Below, one piece after another: positions 24,982 to 33,435 of a stretch of 64,000 nt of DNA (its first letter is position 1; each line of letters begins with the position of its first letter). Position numbers and translations under genes: made by a program. The DNA is from JAQGMV01 sp035626595 (GTDB lineage Bacteria; Pseudomonadota; Gammaproteobacteria; Burkholderiales; SG8-41): NCBI GenBank assembly GCA_035626595.1, contig DASPNJ010000011.1, forward strand, positions 1 to 64,000, read 5' to 3'. The notes beneath the pieces were generated by a model. That model worked only from the letters and a program-made list of their open reading frames with translations. It ran no database searches and was not told the DNA's origin.

Positions 24982-27150
24982 TCAGCGCTCTGCGCCTTGT
25001 ACGGGTGCGGGTGAAGTCACGAACGATGCGTCCGCTTCCGCCGGCGCGACGCTCAACGGACAGAACTTCGCATCGAACGTGGGATCGGTGACCCACTGGT
25101 AGATCGCTTCCACCGCGGCGTCCTCGGTACGGAAGAAATGCTGCGCGCCGATGAGCGCATAGACGCCGGTGCGCTCGAGCACGCGCACGACCTGCATCTT
25201 GAGCCCGCTGAAGACGAGCGTGATGCCGTTCTCGTGCATGCGCTGAACCAGGTGCCGGATCACTTCTTCGCCCGATGCGTCCACTTCGTTGATGCCGTCG
25301 CCCACGATCAGGATGTACTTGGCCTTTGGATGGCGTGCCGCCTGTTCGAGTATGGCGTCCTCGAAGTAGGGCGTATTCGCGAAATAAAGCGAGCCGTCGA
25401 AGCGCACCGCGATGATGTGCTCGCTGGTCTTGAGATTATGGAGCAAGGCGTCACGCAGCGTGCCGTCTGCGTGGCGGCCGAGCACGGCGACGCGAGGGTG
25501 CATCGTGCGGTACAGATAGAGCACGATCGCGAGCGCGGCGCCGGTGAGTATTCCGGTGTCGAGATGCGGCGCGAACGCGAGCGTCGCGACGAACGTCACG
25601 ACCGCCGTGATGCCGTCGTGGCGCTGCGCCTGCCACGCGTGGAGCATGGCGCGCACGTTCACGAGATTCACCACGGCCATCACGATCACCGCGGCAAGCG
25701 TCGCCTGCGGCAGGTGGTAGAGGAGCGGCGTGAAAAAGAGCAGCGTTGCCAGAACGATCGCGCCGCACACGACGGACGCCATGCCCGTAACCGCACCGGA
25801 AGCCAGATTGACCGCGGATCTCGAAAACGACCCGCTCACCGGAAACGACTGCGTGAAGCTCCCGACGATATTGGCGAGGCCTTGTCCGATCAGCTCCTGG
25901 TTCGCATCGATACGCTGTTGCGTGCGCGTCGCCATCGCCTTCGCAATGGAGATCGCTTCCATGAAGGCGACAAGCATGATAACGAACGCCGTCGACACGA
26001 GCATGACCAGCGTGTCCCAGTCGACGCGCGGCAGTGCAAAGGCCGGCAGACCGGAGGGGACCGACCCCACGACGTCGCCGCCGCCGGTCATGTGCAGGGT
26101 GCCGCGCGAGGCGCTCGCCACGCGCCAGGTGCGGCCGTCGCTCACCGTGTGGGCGGGCGCTACACCGCGCAGATGAAAGCGCGCGCCGCCGTCCGCGGGG
26201 ACGCGGTCGAACGAGAACTGCCGCAGCTCGCGCGCGCGCAGCCGGTGCTCGCGCTCGACCATCCGCAAATCCACGCGCAGCACCTCGATGTCGTAGTTCA
26301 GCGCGAGCAGCCGCGGCTGTGCGGCGTCCGGCAGATCGACGAGCCTCTGCCGGTCGAGGGTCTTCTGCATGAGCTCGGCGTTGAGCTCGTCGACGCGGCG
26401 CGAAAGCACGGTCACGTTCTCGATGAGATTCTGCACCAGCGGTTCGGGAAACTGCCCGGGCGCCGCCGTCTCGCGGCGCTCGTAGCCGAGCGCCCAGCTC
26501 GCGACGGTCGTGATGGCCACCGCGACGAGCACGCCCGGCACGAGGGGCACCCAGCGTCGTATCGCGATCATGATCGCGAGCGCGGCGAGGCCCATCACGA
26601 GCGTCGGCAGGTGCGCGTCTCCCGCCTGCTGGAACACGTCCCAAACATCCTGCAGGAAGAAGTCGGTACGCGGCATCGGCACGCCGAGGAGCTTGTTCAA
26701 TTGCGAGAGCGCGATGATGATCGCCGCGGCGTTCGTGAAACCGGCGATCGCCGGGTGCGAGACGAAGCTCACGATCGCACCGAGCCTGAAAGCGCCCATC
26801 ACGAGCTGCATCGTCCCCACCATCAGCGCGAGCACGACGGCGAGGCCGACGAACGCTTCAGACCCGACGGGCGCGAAGCTCGCGAGCGTGCTGCCCGTGA
26901 GGAGCGAGACCATCGCCACGGGTCCGGTGGAAAGCTGGCGCGACGAGCCCCACAGCGCGCCGATGACGACCGGGAAGAACGCGGCATACAGGCCGTAATG
27001 CGGCGGCAGACCCGCGAGCTGCGCGTAGGCCATCGACTGCGGGATGAGGACCATCGCGACCGTCAGACCCGCGACCACGTCGGCGCGCGCGTCGACGCTC
27101 GAGATCGGAAACCAGGACAGGAACGGAAACAGGCGTTGCGCGGCTTTCAT
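24982..27150 (-). CDS. SulP-family anion transporter with large hydrophilic insertion
   Basis: 722 residues from ATG 27150 (MKAAQRLFPFLSW). Typical SulP transmembrane core with VAGLTVAMVLIPQSMAYAQL near the N-terminus, ANIVGSFTQSFPVSGSFSRS, and a C-terminal cytoplasmic STAS domain (about 590-690, IIAVRFDGSLYFANTPYFED). Family members are usually 500-600 residues. The excess is a hydrophilic segment of about 140 residues (about 235-375) between two membrane helices, starting with a likely coiled coil (NVTVLSRRVDELNAELMQKT). SulP proteins carry sulfate, bicarbonate or dicarboxylates; the substrate cannot be predicted. It is in tandem with a second SulP gene 34 bases upstream. Confidence 0.85.
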   Translation of the reverse strand: MKAAQRLFPFLSWFPISSVDARADVVAGLTVAMVLIPQSMAYAQLAGLPPHYGLYAAFFPVVIGALWGSSRQLSTGPVAMVSLLTGSTLASFAPVGSEAFVGLAVVLALMVGTMQLVMGAFRLGAIVSFVSHPAIAGFTNAAAIIIALSQLNKLLGVPMPRTDFFLQDVWDVFQQAGDAHLPTLVMGLAALAIMIAIRRWVPLVPGVLVAVAITTVASWALGYERRETAAPGQFPEPLVQNLIENVTVLSRRVDELNAELMQKTLDRQRLVDLPDAAQPRLLALNYDIEVLRVDLRMVEREHRLRARELRQFSFDRVPADGGARFHLRGVAPAHTVSDGRTWRVASASRGTLHMTGGGDVVGSVPSGLPAFALPRVDWDTLVMLVSTAFVIMLVAFMEAISIAKAMATRTQQRIDANQELIGQGLANIVGSFTQSFPVSGSFSRSAVNLASGAVTGMASVVCGAIVLATLLFFTPLLYHLPQATLAAVIVMAVVNLVNVRAMLHAWQAQRHDGITAVVTFVATLAFAPHLDTGILTGAALAIVLYLYRTMHPRVAVLGRHADGTLRDALLHNLKTSEHIIAVRFDGSLYFANTPYFEDAILEQAARHPKAKYILIVGDGINEVDASGEEVIRHLVQRMHENGITLVFSGLKMQVVRVLERTGVYALIGAQHFFRTEDAAVEAIYQWVTDPTFDAKFCPLSVAPAEADASFVTSPAPVQGAER

Positions 27151-27184
27151 GCTGCGCGCTTCCCGCAGCCGTGAGCCCCGGCGG

Positions 27185-29020
27185 TCAGCCGCCGACCGCC
27201 GCCGCAGGGGCCGGCGCGGCGACGTCTTCGCGCGGCTTGCCGCTCGGCAGGCTCGTTCTGCACTCCCTGAAGATTCGCCGCTCGCACTTTGCGCAGATCT
27301 CGTCGTCCAGCGCTGGATAGATGAAGCCGACGGCACGTGATCTTACCGGGAAGACGTTCTGCTCGCCGATCTCGGTCAGGTATCCCCCGCGCCGCATGAG
27401 CCCGAGCACTTCGTCGTTCGCCCGGTACAGATACAGCCCGCCGCCGAGCCTGCGCCGGCGCTTCGCTTCGGTCGCCAGCATCTCCGCGCCCGCGATGTCG
27501 ATGAAATTGACCCCGGTCATCTCGAGGAGCAGGTGTTTCTGCTCGGGATTGAGCGCATCCACCGACTGCAACATCGCCTGCACGTGGTCGACCGCGCCGA
27601 AAAAGATCGAGCCGTTCACCCGCAGGATCTTCAACTGAGGGCAGTCGGGCAGGCCGGTCTGGGCAGACAGAAGATAGGTGTGCTCGGCGGGATCGGGCTT
27701 CACGTCGACGATGCGGGGCCGCGAGGTGCGTTTGAGATACAGCATGAGCGAGAGCAGCACGCCGATGTAGATCGCGAACTCGAGCTCGGCGGTGAGCGTG
27801 GCGACGAGCGTGATCGCGAGCACGGCGGTTTCCGAGTGGCTCGTGCGCACGATGTTGCGGATCGCCTTGAAGTCGATGAGGCCCCACGCGATCAGGAACA
27901 GGATGCCCGCCATCGCCGGGATCGGCAGGTAGCGCGCGAGAGGGGCGACCACGAGCAGGATCAGCATGAGCGCGAACGCGGCGATGATCGAGGCGAGCGG
28001 CGTCTTGGCGCCCGCTTCGTAATTCGCCGCGCTGCGGTTGAACGAGCCGCTCGAGGCGTAGGCTGAGAAAAAGCTGCCGATGATGTTCGACAGGCCCTGA
28101 CCGATGAATTCCTGGTTGCCGTCCACCCGCTGCTCCGAGCGCAGCGCGATCGCGCGCCCGATCGACACCGCCTCGGTCAGTCCGAGCATCGTGACGGCGA
28201 CGGCGATCGAAGCGGTCTTGCGCAGCGCTTCGAGCGAAAAGGGCGGCGAGGAGAATTGGGGGAGCGCGGCGGGCAGCGCGGTCACCGTCGGGATCGCGGA
28301 CGCTTCCATGAGACCGGGAACGGCGTCGAGCAGCACCGCGAAAAGGCTTCCGGCAAGCAATGCCGCGATCATGTACGGGAACTTCGGATAGTGGCGCTTC
28401 ACCAGTATCCCGACCAGCAGGGTGACCGCGCCCACGCTGGCGACGTACCAGTTCACCGCGTAGAAACGCGTGACGAACGCGTGCACCGACTCCGCGAACG
28501 ACATGCCGCGCTCCATCGGGATGCCGGAGAAATGCTGGAGCTGGCTGCCGATGATGAGGAGACCCGCACCCGCGGTGAAGCCGACCACGACCGTGTGCGA
28601 GATGAAGTTCACGAGCACGCCCATGCGCCCGATACCCATCGCGAGCTGGAACACGCCCGTCAAAAACGTCGCCATCAGCACGAGCTCGACATAGGCGCGC
28701 GTGCCCGGCTCGGCGATCGTGCTCACGGTCGAATAGATCACGATGGAGATCGCGGTCGTCGGACCCGAGACGAGGTGCCAGCTCGATCCGAACAGCGCCG
28801 CCACGATAGCCGGCACGATCGCGGCGTACAGGCCATATTCGGGCGGCATACCGGCGATCGTCGCGAACGCGACACCCTGAGGCAGCACGATGACGGCACC
28901 GATCAGTCCGGCGGTCGTGTCGGCGCGCAACGTCACGCGATTCACGCGCGGCCACCACTGCAGGAACGGCAGGAAGCGCGTGAGCCTCGGAGGAATGCGC
29001 GAGAGCAGCGCGGCGCTCAC
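27185..29020 (-). CDS. SulP-family anion transporter
   Basis: 611 residues from GTG 29020. The SulP core is clear (TAGLIGAVIVLPQGVAFATI; GLSNIIGSFFSAYASSGSFN), followed by a STAS domain (about 455-555, LKILRVNGSIFFGAVDHVQ). Unlike its downstream neighbour it has no central insertion. The C-terminus ends in a short cysteine motif, CAKCERRIFREC, and a Pro/Ala tail; four nearby cysteines could bind metal, but that is a guess. The tandem pair and the different STAS domains suggest separate substrates or a heteromeric pair. Confidence 0.85.
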   Translation of the reverse strand: MSAALLSRIPPRLTRFLPFLQWWPRVNRVTLRADTTAGLIGAVIVLPQGVAFATIAGMPPEYGLYAAIVPAIVAALFGSSWHLVSGPTTAISIVIYSTVSTIAEPGTRAYVELVLMATFLTGVFQLAMGIGRMGVLVNFISHTVVVGFTAGAGLLIIGSQLQHFSGIPMERGMSFAESVHAFVTRFYAVNWYVASVGAVTLLVGILVKRHYPKFPYMIAALLAGSLFAVLLDAVPGLMEASAIPTVTALPAALPQFSSPPFSLEALRKTASIAVAVTMLGLTEAVSIGRAIALRSEQRVDGNQEFIGQGLSNIIGSFFSAYASSGSFNRSAANYEAGAKTPLASIIAAFALMLILLVVAPLARYLPIPAMAGILFLIAWGLIDFKAIRNIVRTSHSETAVLAITLVATLTAELEFAIYIGVLLSLMLYLKRTSRPRIVDVKPDPAEHTYLLSAQTGLPDCPQLKILRVNGSIFFGAVDHVQAMLQSVDALNPEQKHLLLEMTGVNFIDIAGAEMLATEAKRRRRLGGGLYLYRANDEVLGLMRRGGYLTEIGEQNVFPVRSRAVGFIYPALDDEICAKCERRIFRECRTSLPSGKPREDVAAPAPAAAVGG

Positions 29021-29059
29021 GCCGACGCGGTGATGCTCGTCGTCATGAAACGATTATCG

Positions 29060-29065
29060 TATAAT
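29060..29065 (+). promoter_or_regulatory. -10 element upstream of the cytochrome c pair
   Basis: A perfect TATAAT followed by TGCGC, 40 bases before ATG 29105 and just upstream of the divergent SulP gene start. No good -35 lies 16-18 bases upstream. The same TATAATTGCG context recurs at 30992. Confidence 0.4.
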
Positions 29066-29104
29066 TGCGCGCTACCCGGCATCCGCCTTCTGCCTCTCTT
29101 CAAC

Positions 29105-29452
29105 ATGAAAACTCCGAACGTACTCGCCGCCGCCTGCGCGTTCGCTTTTGCGTCTGCGGCGTTCGCAGCCGAGCAGCCCGCGGGCAACGCTGACCGCGGC
29201 CGCGACAAAAGCTCGATGTGCGTGGGCTGTCACAACATTCCCGGCTACAAGACCGCCTTTCCATCGGTTTACAGTGTTCCCAAGCTCGACGGCCAGCATG
29301 CGGCGTACGTCGTGAGTGCGCTGCGCGCCTACAAGTCGGGCGAGCGCAAACATCCCTCGATGCGCGCGATCGCCGCGAGCCTGAGCGATCAGGACATGGC
29401 GGACCTGGCGGCGTTCTATGCCGCGGCGCCGGCGCAGCAGGCCTCGCGCTAG
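29105..29452 (+). CDS. class I cytochrome c, periplasmic
   Basis: 115 residues with a signal peptide (ending ASAAFAA) and one heme site, CVGCH. A distal methionine is available in HPSMRAIAASLSDQDM. The protein resembles the small cytochrome c553/c4-half family: YVVSALRAYKSGERKHPSM is typical. It would carry electrons in the periplasm. A second cytochrome follows 13 bases downstream; together they look like the two halves of a diheme cytochrome c4 encoded as separate genes. Heme attachment would depend on the Ccm proteins encoded at 38-43 kb. Confidence 0.88.
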   Translation: MKTPNVLAAACAFAFASAAFAAEQPAGNADRGRDKSSMCVGCHNIPGYKTAFPSVYSVPKLDGQHAAYVVSALRAYKSGERKHPSMRAIAASLSDQDMADLAAFYAAAPAQQASR

Positions 29453-29465
29453 CAAGAGGACAGAA

Positions 29466-29804
29466 ATGAGAACGCTCAAGATCGCAGTCGTGGCTTCCAT
29501 GTTCGCACTGGCAGGCACGGCGTCCGCCGCCAATCCCGATGCCGGCAAGGAGAAGTCGAAGCCATGCGCGGCATGTCACGGCGCCGACGGCAACAGCGCC
29601 GCGGCCGACTTTCCGCGCCTCGCCGGACAGCACTACGACTATCTCGTGAAGGCGATGAAGGACTACAAGAGCGGCGCGCGCAAGAACGCCGTCATGTCGC
29701 CGCAGGTCGCGAACCTCGACCAGCGCGATTTCGAGGACCTCGCCGCCTACTACTCGAAGCAGCAGGGCCTCGTCACCCGCAAGAACTCCTACTTGGTTCA
29801 CTAA
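29466..29804 (+). CDS. class I cytochrome c, periplasmic
   Basis: 112 residues with a signal peptide (ending GTASAA) and one heme site, CAACHG. AVMSPQVANLDQRDFEDLAA supplies the likely axial methionine, and FPRLAGQHYDYLVKAMKDYK is characteristic of c553/c4-type cytochromes. It is in an operon with the preceding cytochrome and presumably works with it. Intergenic repeat copy B follows 6 bases after the stop and would end the transcript. Confidence 0.88.
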   Translation: MRTLKIAVVASMFALAGTASAANPDAGKEKSKPCAACHGADGNSAAADFPRLAGQHYDYLVKAMKDYKSGARKNAVMSPQVANLDQRDFEDLAAYYSKQQGLVTRKNSYLVH

Positions 29805-29810
29805 GGTTCG

Positions 29811-29885
29811 AAAGACGCGGCGACTGCCGCGCTAAGCTACTTTTTGCGCTGCGAGCCGTAGGGTCGCAGCGCGTCGTAGGTTTTA
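29811..29885. repeat. intergenic repeat with two hairpins, copy B
   Basis: Between convergent genes, as copy A. CGCGGC (29816-29821) pairs with GCCGCG (29826-29831), with TTTTT at 29841-29845. A second perfect hairpin, GCGCTGCGA (29846-29854) with TCGCAGCGC (29864-29872), replaces the variable middle of copy A. The final TTA again gives the TAA stop of the minus-strand gene. Confidence 0.65.
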
Positions 29886-30305
29886 TTTGCGGGCGAGGCA
29901 GTCGAGATAGGCCTGCTCGTCGGGCGCCCCTCCCGAGCGCTGGGCTTCCCAGATCGTCTCACCCAGGCATTCGAGCACCGCGTGCTTCGCATCGTGCTCG
30001 GAGCCCGTCGCGGCCGCGATCCGCTCGAATTGCGCGCGTATGCCGCGCGGCTGATCGATCGAAAGCTGCTCCTCGATCGCGAGGTGCAGCGACAGATGCA
30101 GAAACGGGTTCAACGCGCCACCCTCGGGCGTGTACTCGCTTTCGAGCGCGCGTGCCGGGGCCGCCAGCAGCGGCTGATACTCCGGGTGCAGCAGTATCAC
30201 CTCGAGCGCGATGCGCTCGAGTCCCTCCAGCGGCTCGCCGCGCGTGTACTTCGCCCAGGTGCCGGTGAAGAACCGGCGGACTTCATCGCGGCTCGGATTG
30301 AACAT
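29883..30305 (-). CDS. DUF1841 family protein
   Basis: 140 residues, matching the DUF1841 family of beta- and gammaproteobacteria: MFNPSRDEVRRFFTGTWAKY at the start, LEVILLHPEYQPLL, and the HLSLHLAIEEQLSIDQPRGI core with closely spaced histidines. Function unknown; cytoplasmic, no signal peptide. It lies 24 bases downstream of nth on the same strand, an arrangement I recall from related genomes. Confidence 0.85.
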   Translation of the reverse strand: MFNPSRDEVRRFFTGTWAKYTRGEPLEGLERIALEVILLHPEYQPLLAAPARALESEYTPEGGALNPFLHLSLHLAIEEQLSIDQPRGIRAQFERIAAATGSEHDAKHAVLECLGETIWEAQRSGGAPDEQAYLDCLARK

Positions 30306-30329
30306 TCACGTTCGACTCGCGTTGTCCGT

Positions 30330-30968
30330 TCAGGGTTCACGCGTCTTCGCCTTGTACTCGCAGAGATCGCGGATGATGCACGCGGGACATTTCGGTTTGC
30401 GCGCGACACAGACGTAGCGTCCGTGCAGGATGAGCCAATGGTGCGCGTGCAGCCTGAACTCCCCGGGTACGAACTTCAGCAGGCGCTGCTCGACTTCGAG
30501 CGGGTCCTTTCCGGGTGCGATATTGGTGCGGTTAGCCACGCGGAAAATGTGCGTGTCCACCGCGATCGTTGGCTCGCCGAACGCGACGTTCAGGACGACG
30601 TTCGCGGTCTTGCGCCCGACGCCAGGCAGCTTCTCGAGCGCTTCGCGCGTGCGCGGCACCTCCCCGCCGTGTTCCGTGACGAGCAGACGGCAGAGCTCGA
30701 TCACGTTCTTCGCCTTCGTGCGGTACAGGCCGATGCTCTTGATGTACGACTCGAGGCCCTGCACCCCCAGCGCGAGCATCGCCTCGGGCGTGCGCGCCCG
30801 CCTGAACAACTCGCGCGTCGCGAGGTTCACGCTTTTATCCGTCGCCTGCGCCGAGAGTACTACCGCAACCAGCAGCTCGAATGCGTTACGGTGCTCGAGC
30901 TCGCTCGTGGGGTGGGGATTGGTTTCGCGAAAACGGCGAAATATCTCGTGGCGTTTGGCCGGGTTCAC
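30330..30968 (-). CDS. nth: endonuclease III
   Basis: 212 residues, full length. DNA glycosylase/AP lyase for oxidised pyrimidines in base excision repair. The helix-hairpin-helix LPGVGRKTANVVLN carries the catalytic lysine at residue 120, and the catalytic aspartate is residue 138 in VDTH, the same numbering as the E. coli enzyme. The [4Fe-4S] motif CVARKPKCPACIIRDLC (C-x6-C-x2-C-x5-C) is intact near the C-terminus. Divergent from the SH3-protein gene. Confidence 0.95.
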   Translation of the reverse strand: MNPAKRHEIFRRFRETNPHPTSELEHRNAFELLVAVVLSAQATDKSVNLATRELFRRARTPEAMLALGVQGLESYIKSIGLYRTKAKNVIELCRLLVTEHGGEVPRTREALEKLPGVGRKTANVVLNVAFGEPTIAVDTHIFRVANRTNIAPGKDPLEVEQRLLKFVPGEFRLHAHHWLILHGRYVCVARKPKCPACIIRDLCEYKAKTREP

Positions 30969-30991
30969 CGCCGGGAGTTTACGGCGTCATT

Positions 30992-30997
30992 TATAAT
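30992..30997 (+). promoter_or_regulatory. -10 element upstream of the SH3-protein gene
   Basis: TATAAT followed by TGCGGC, 30 bases before ATG 31028, in the gap between divergent nth and the SH3-protein gene. It closely resembles the element at 29060. A matching -35 is not evident. Confidence 0.4.
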
Positions 30998-31027
30998 TGC
31001 GGCTTCGTCCGCCCCGAGGGGCCGTCC

Positions 31028-31435
31028 ATGAGAAGAACCCTGGCACTTTCCATTCGCGCCGCAGCCTGTGCATGGCTGCTCGGCTGCGGCCTCGCAGCCG
31101 CCCAGCAGGTAACGCTTTCCAAGGACTCGACGCTCCACACGGAACCCAACGCGGCTGCCGCCCCCGTGGCGCAGTTGAAGGAAGGCACTGCCGGCGAAGT
31201 GATCGCCCGCAAAGGCGCGTGGGTCCAGCTCAAGAGCGCGGCGGGCACCGGCTGGGTTTACGCATTCAACGTGAACTACGGTTCCGCAGGCGCAGGCGCC
31301 GCACCGGCCGCCGCGTCGTCGCAGCGCCGGCAGACGACCAGCACGATCGGCATCCGCGGGCTCGAAAAAGAAGACCTGAAGAACGCCACGTTCGACGGCA
31401 AGCAGCTCGACGCGCTCGACTCGTTTGCCAAGTGA
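31028..31435 (+). CDS. secreted SH3b-domain protein
   Basis: 135 residues. The signal peptide ends at LAAAQQ or follows the cysteine in LLGCGLAAA, which is close to a lipobox. The mature part begins with a bacterial SH3 domain (about 28-85: VTLSKDSTLHTEPNAAAAPV, then KGAWVQLKSAAGTGWVYAFN). A low-complexity linker and a short C-terminal motif (GIRGLEKEDLKNATFDGKQL) follow. SH3b domains often bind cell-wall or envelope proteins. An M48 protease gene begins 25 bases downstream, so the pair probably forms an operon for envelope maintenance. Confidence 0.75.
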   Translation: MRRTLALSIRAAACAWLLGCGLAAAQQVTLSKDSTLHTEPNAAAAPVAQLKEGTAGEVIARKGAWVQLKSAAGTGWVYAFNVNYGSAGAGAAPAAASSQRRQTTSTIGIRGLEKEDLKNATFDGKQLDALDSFAK

Positions 31436-31460
31436 CGCTGTTGCAATGGAGGGTGCACGA

Positions 31461-32504
31461 ATGAGCAGGCGTTCCTTTTTCGCGGTCGTGATATTGGCGG
31501 CGACGTTCGGGCCGGCTGCGCACGCAGCGAGCATTTTCAATGTCGATATCAACCGCGCCGCGAACGCGGTCAAGAATCTCGGAACGGCCGCTACCGGCAT
31601 CGAAGAGAAGGACGAGATCGCGCTCGGCCGCGAGCTGGCGGGCCGCACGATGGGCGCCGCGCCGCTCGTGAACGACGCGAACGTGCAGCGCTACGTGAAC
31701 AAGGTCGGGCGCGCGATCGCGGCGCAAAGCGACCGTCCCGACCTGCCGTGGCGCTTCGGCGTGATCGATACGGGCAGCGTCAACGCCTTTGCAGCCCCCG
31801 GCGGCGTGATCCTCGTGACGCGCGGTCTGTACGAGATCCTCGAAAACGAGGCGCAGCTCGCTGCGGTGCTCGGCCACGAAGTGGCGCACGTGATGAAACG
31901 TCATCATGTCGAGGTCATGCGCAAGCAGGCGGGGACACAGGGTCTTGCCGGGGCAGCCCAGACGTATCTTCAGGCGACCGGCCGCGATCGCACGGGCATC
32001 GCCGACAAGGTGCTCGGCGAAGGCGCCGAGCTCTTCACGAAATCGCTCGATCGCGACGCCGAGTACGAAGCTGACCTTGTCGGCACGACGCTCGCCGCCA
32101 AGGCAGGCTACAGCGTCTCCGGCATGATCGACGTGCTGCAAAAGCTCCGCGCGCGCGCCGGCGACCCGTCGGCGAATCTGCTTTACGAGACCCATCCGCA
32201 CCCGAACGATCGGCTGACCAAACTGGGCGAAACGATCGAGCCGCAACTCGCGAAGCTTCCGCCCGGAGAGGAGCCGCCACCCCCGCTGCAAGTCGCAGGT
32301 GACAGCCTGCCGGCCCCCGTCGCGGGACGCGCCGCGCCGGCCGCTCCCGGACGTGCGCTCGCGCAGGAGAGCCAGCAGTCCCAGCAACAACAGGACGGCG
32401 CGGGCTTGGGCGGTGTGCCGGGGGTCGGTCAGGGCGTGCGGCGCGGCGGCGCGGCCATCCCGGGGCTCGACATGTTCCGCGGCATCATGGGCGGCGGCCG
32501 CTAG
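31461..32504 (+). CDS. periplasmic M48 family metalloprotease
   Basis: 347 residues from ATG 31461, preceded by GGAGGG at 8 bases (an in-frame ATG at 31446 lacks such a site). A signal peptide ends in AAHA. The peptidase domain has the zinc motif HEVAH inside LAAVLGHEVAHVMKRH and the third ligand glutamate in DRDAEYEADLVG. It resembles BepA/LoiP-type envelope quality-control proteases, without the BepA TPR domain. Instead the last 80 residues are low-complexity, rich in Pro, Gln and Gly, ending FRGIMGGGR. Follows the SH3b gene. Confidence 0.85.
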   Translation: MSRRSFFAVVILAATFGPAAHAASIFNVDINRAANAVKNLGTAATGIEEKDEIALGRELAGRTMGAAPLVNDANVQRYVNKVGRAIAAQSDRPDLPWRFGVIDTGSVNAFAAPGGVILVTRGLYEILENEAQLAAVLGHEVAHVMKRHHVEVMRKQAGTQGLAGAAQTYLQATGRDRTGIADKVLGEGAELFTKSLDRDAEYEADLVGTTLAAKAGYSVSGMIDVLQKLRARAGDPSANLLYETHPHPNDRLTKLGETIEPQLAKLPPGEEPPPPLQVAGDSLPAPVAGRAAPAAPGRALAQESQQSQQQQDGAGLGGVPGVGQGVRRGGAAIPGLDMFRGIMGGGR

Positions 32505-32508
32505 AGTC

Positions 32509-33435
32509 TTGCCCGAGATCCAGCTCAAGTACCTGATCCTCGCGCTGTTTCTGCTATCGGTGCTGTACGTGCACCTGCGCGGGCGCGTGCGCTTTCCGTT
32601 CGTGCGCCAGCTTTTCAATCATTCTTCGCTGCTGGCCCCGTACAACGCGCTCATGTATCTCTTTTCCGCGATCCCGTCGAAGCCGCTCCTGGGCGAGCGC
32701 GAGTTCCCGGAGCTCGAGCCGCTCTCCGAGAACTGGCGGACGATGCGCGACGAAGCATTGCGCCTGCGCGACGAGGGCTACATCAGGATCGCGCTCGACA
32801 ACAACGACATCGGATTCAATTCGTTCTTCAAGCGCGGCTGGAAACGCTTCTATCTCAAATGGTATGACCAGCCGCTGCCGTCGGCGCAGGCGCTGTGTCC
32901 GAAGACGGTTGAGCTGTTGAACAGCATACCCGCCGTGAAAGGGGCCATGTTCGCGCTGCTCGATCCGCGCAGCCATCTGAACCCCCATCGCGATCCGTTC
33001 GCCGGTTCGATGCGCTATCACCTCGGGCTGGTGACGCCCAATTCCGACGCCTGCTTCATCAGCGTCGACGGTGAACGCTACTACTGGAAAGACGGCGAAG
33101 CGGTGCTGTTCGACGAGACCTACATCCACTTCGTCGAGAACAACACGGACGAGACACGCATCATCCTGCTCGCCGATATCGAGCGCCCGCTCACGCTGCG
33201 CTTCATGCGCGCGCTCAACTCGTGGGTGAGCCGCAGGATCGTCACGGCGAGCGCGACGCAGAACGTCGAGAACGAGCCGGTGGGCGCGCTCAACCGCTTC
33301 TACGGCAGGGTTTACCATCCGATCGCCGCTCGCGTGAGCGGCGCCGCGCGGGCGCTCAAGCGACGCAACCGCAAGCTTTACAAGGCGCTGCAGGCGGCGC
33401 TCATCCTGGGCGCCGCCTATCTCATTTTTGCCTGA
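32509..33435 (+). CDS. lpxO: lipid A 2-hydroxylase LpxO-like (Fe(II)/2-oxoglutarate dioxygenase)
   Basis: 308 residues from TTG 32509. The N-terminal membrane helix followed by SVLYVHLRGRVRFPFVRQLF and PYNALMYLFSAIPSKPLL matches LpxO closely. The double-stranded beta-helix core has the iron ligands HRDPFAG and the distal histidine in DETYIHFVENN, plus RIILLADIERPL. LpxO adds a 2-hydroxyl group to a secondary fatty acid of lipid A on the cytosolic face of the inner membrane. It starts 4 bases after the M48 gene. Substrate assignment is by similarity; a more general aspartyl/asparaginyl hydroxylase role is less likely. Confidence 0.85.
   Translation: MPEIQLKYLILALFLLSVLYVHLRGRVRFPFVRQLFNHSSLLAPYNALMYLFSAIPSKPLLGEREFPELEPLSENWRTMRDEALRLRDEGYIRIALDNNDIGFNSFFKRGWKRFYLKWYDQPLPSAQALCPKTVELLNSIPAVKGAMFALLDPRSHLNPHRDPFAGSMRYHLGLVTPNSDACFISVDGERYYWKDGEAVLFDETYIHFVENNTDETRIILLADIERPLTLRFMRALNSWVSRRIVTASATQNVENEPVGALNRFYGRVYHPIAARVSGAARALKRRNRKLYKALQAALILGAAYLIFA

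Noticed and set aside
25138..27174. 678-codon plus-strand frame opposite the SulP gene
   Set aside because: Shadow of a SulP transporter with clear membrane helices and STAS domain.
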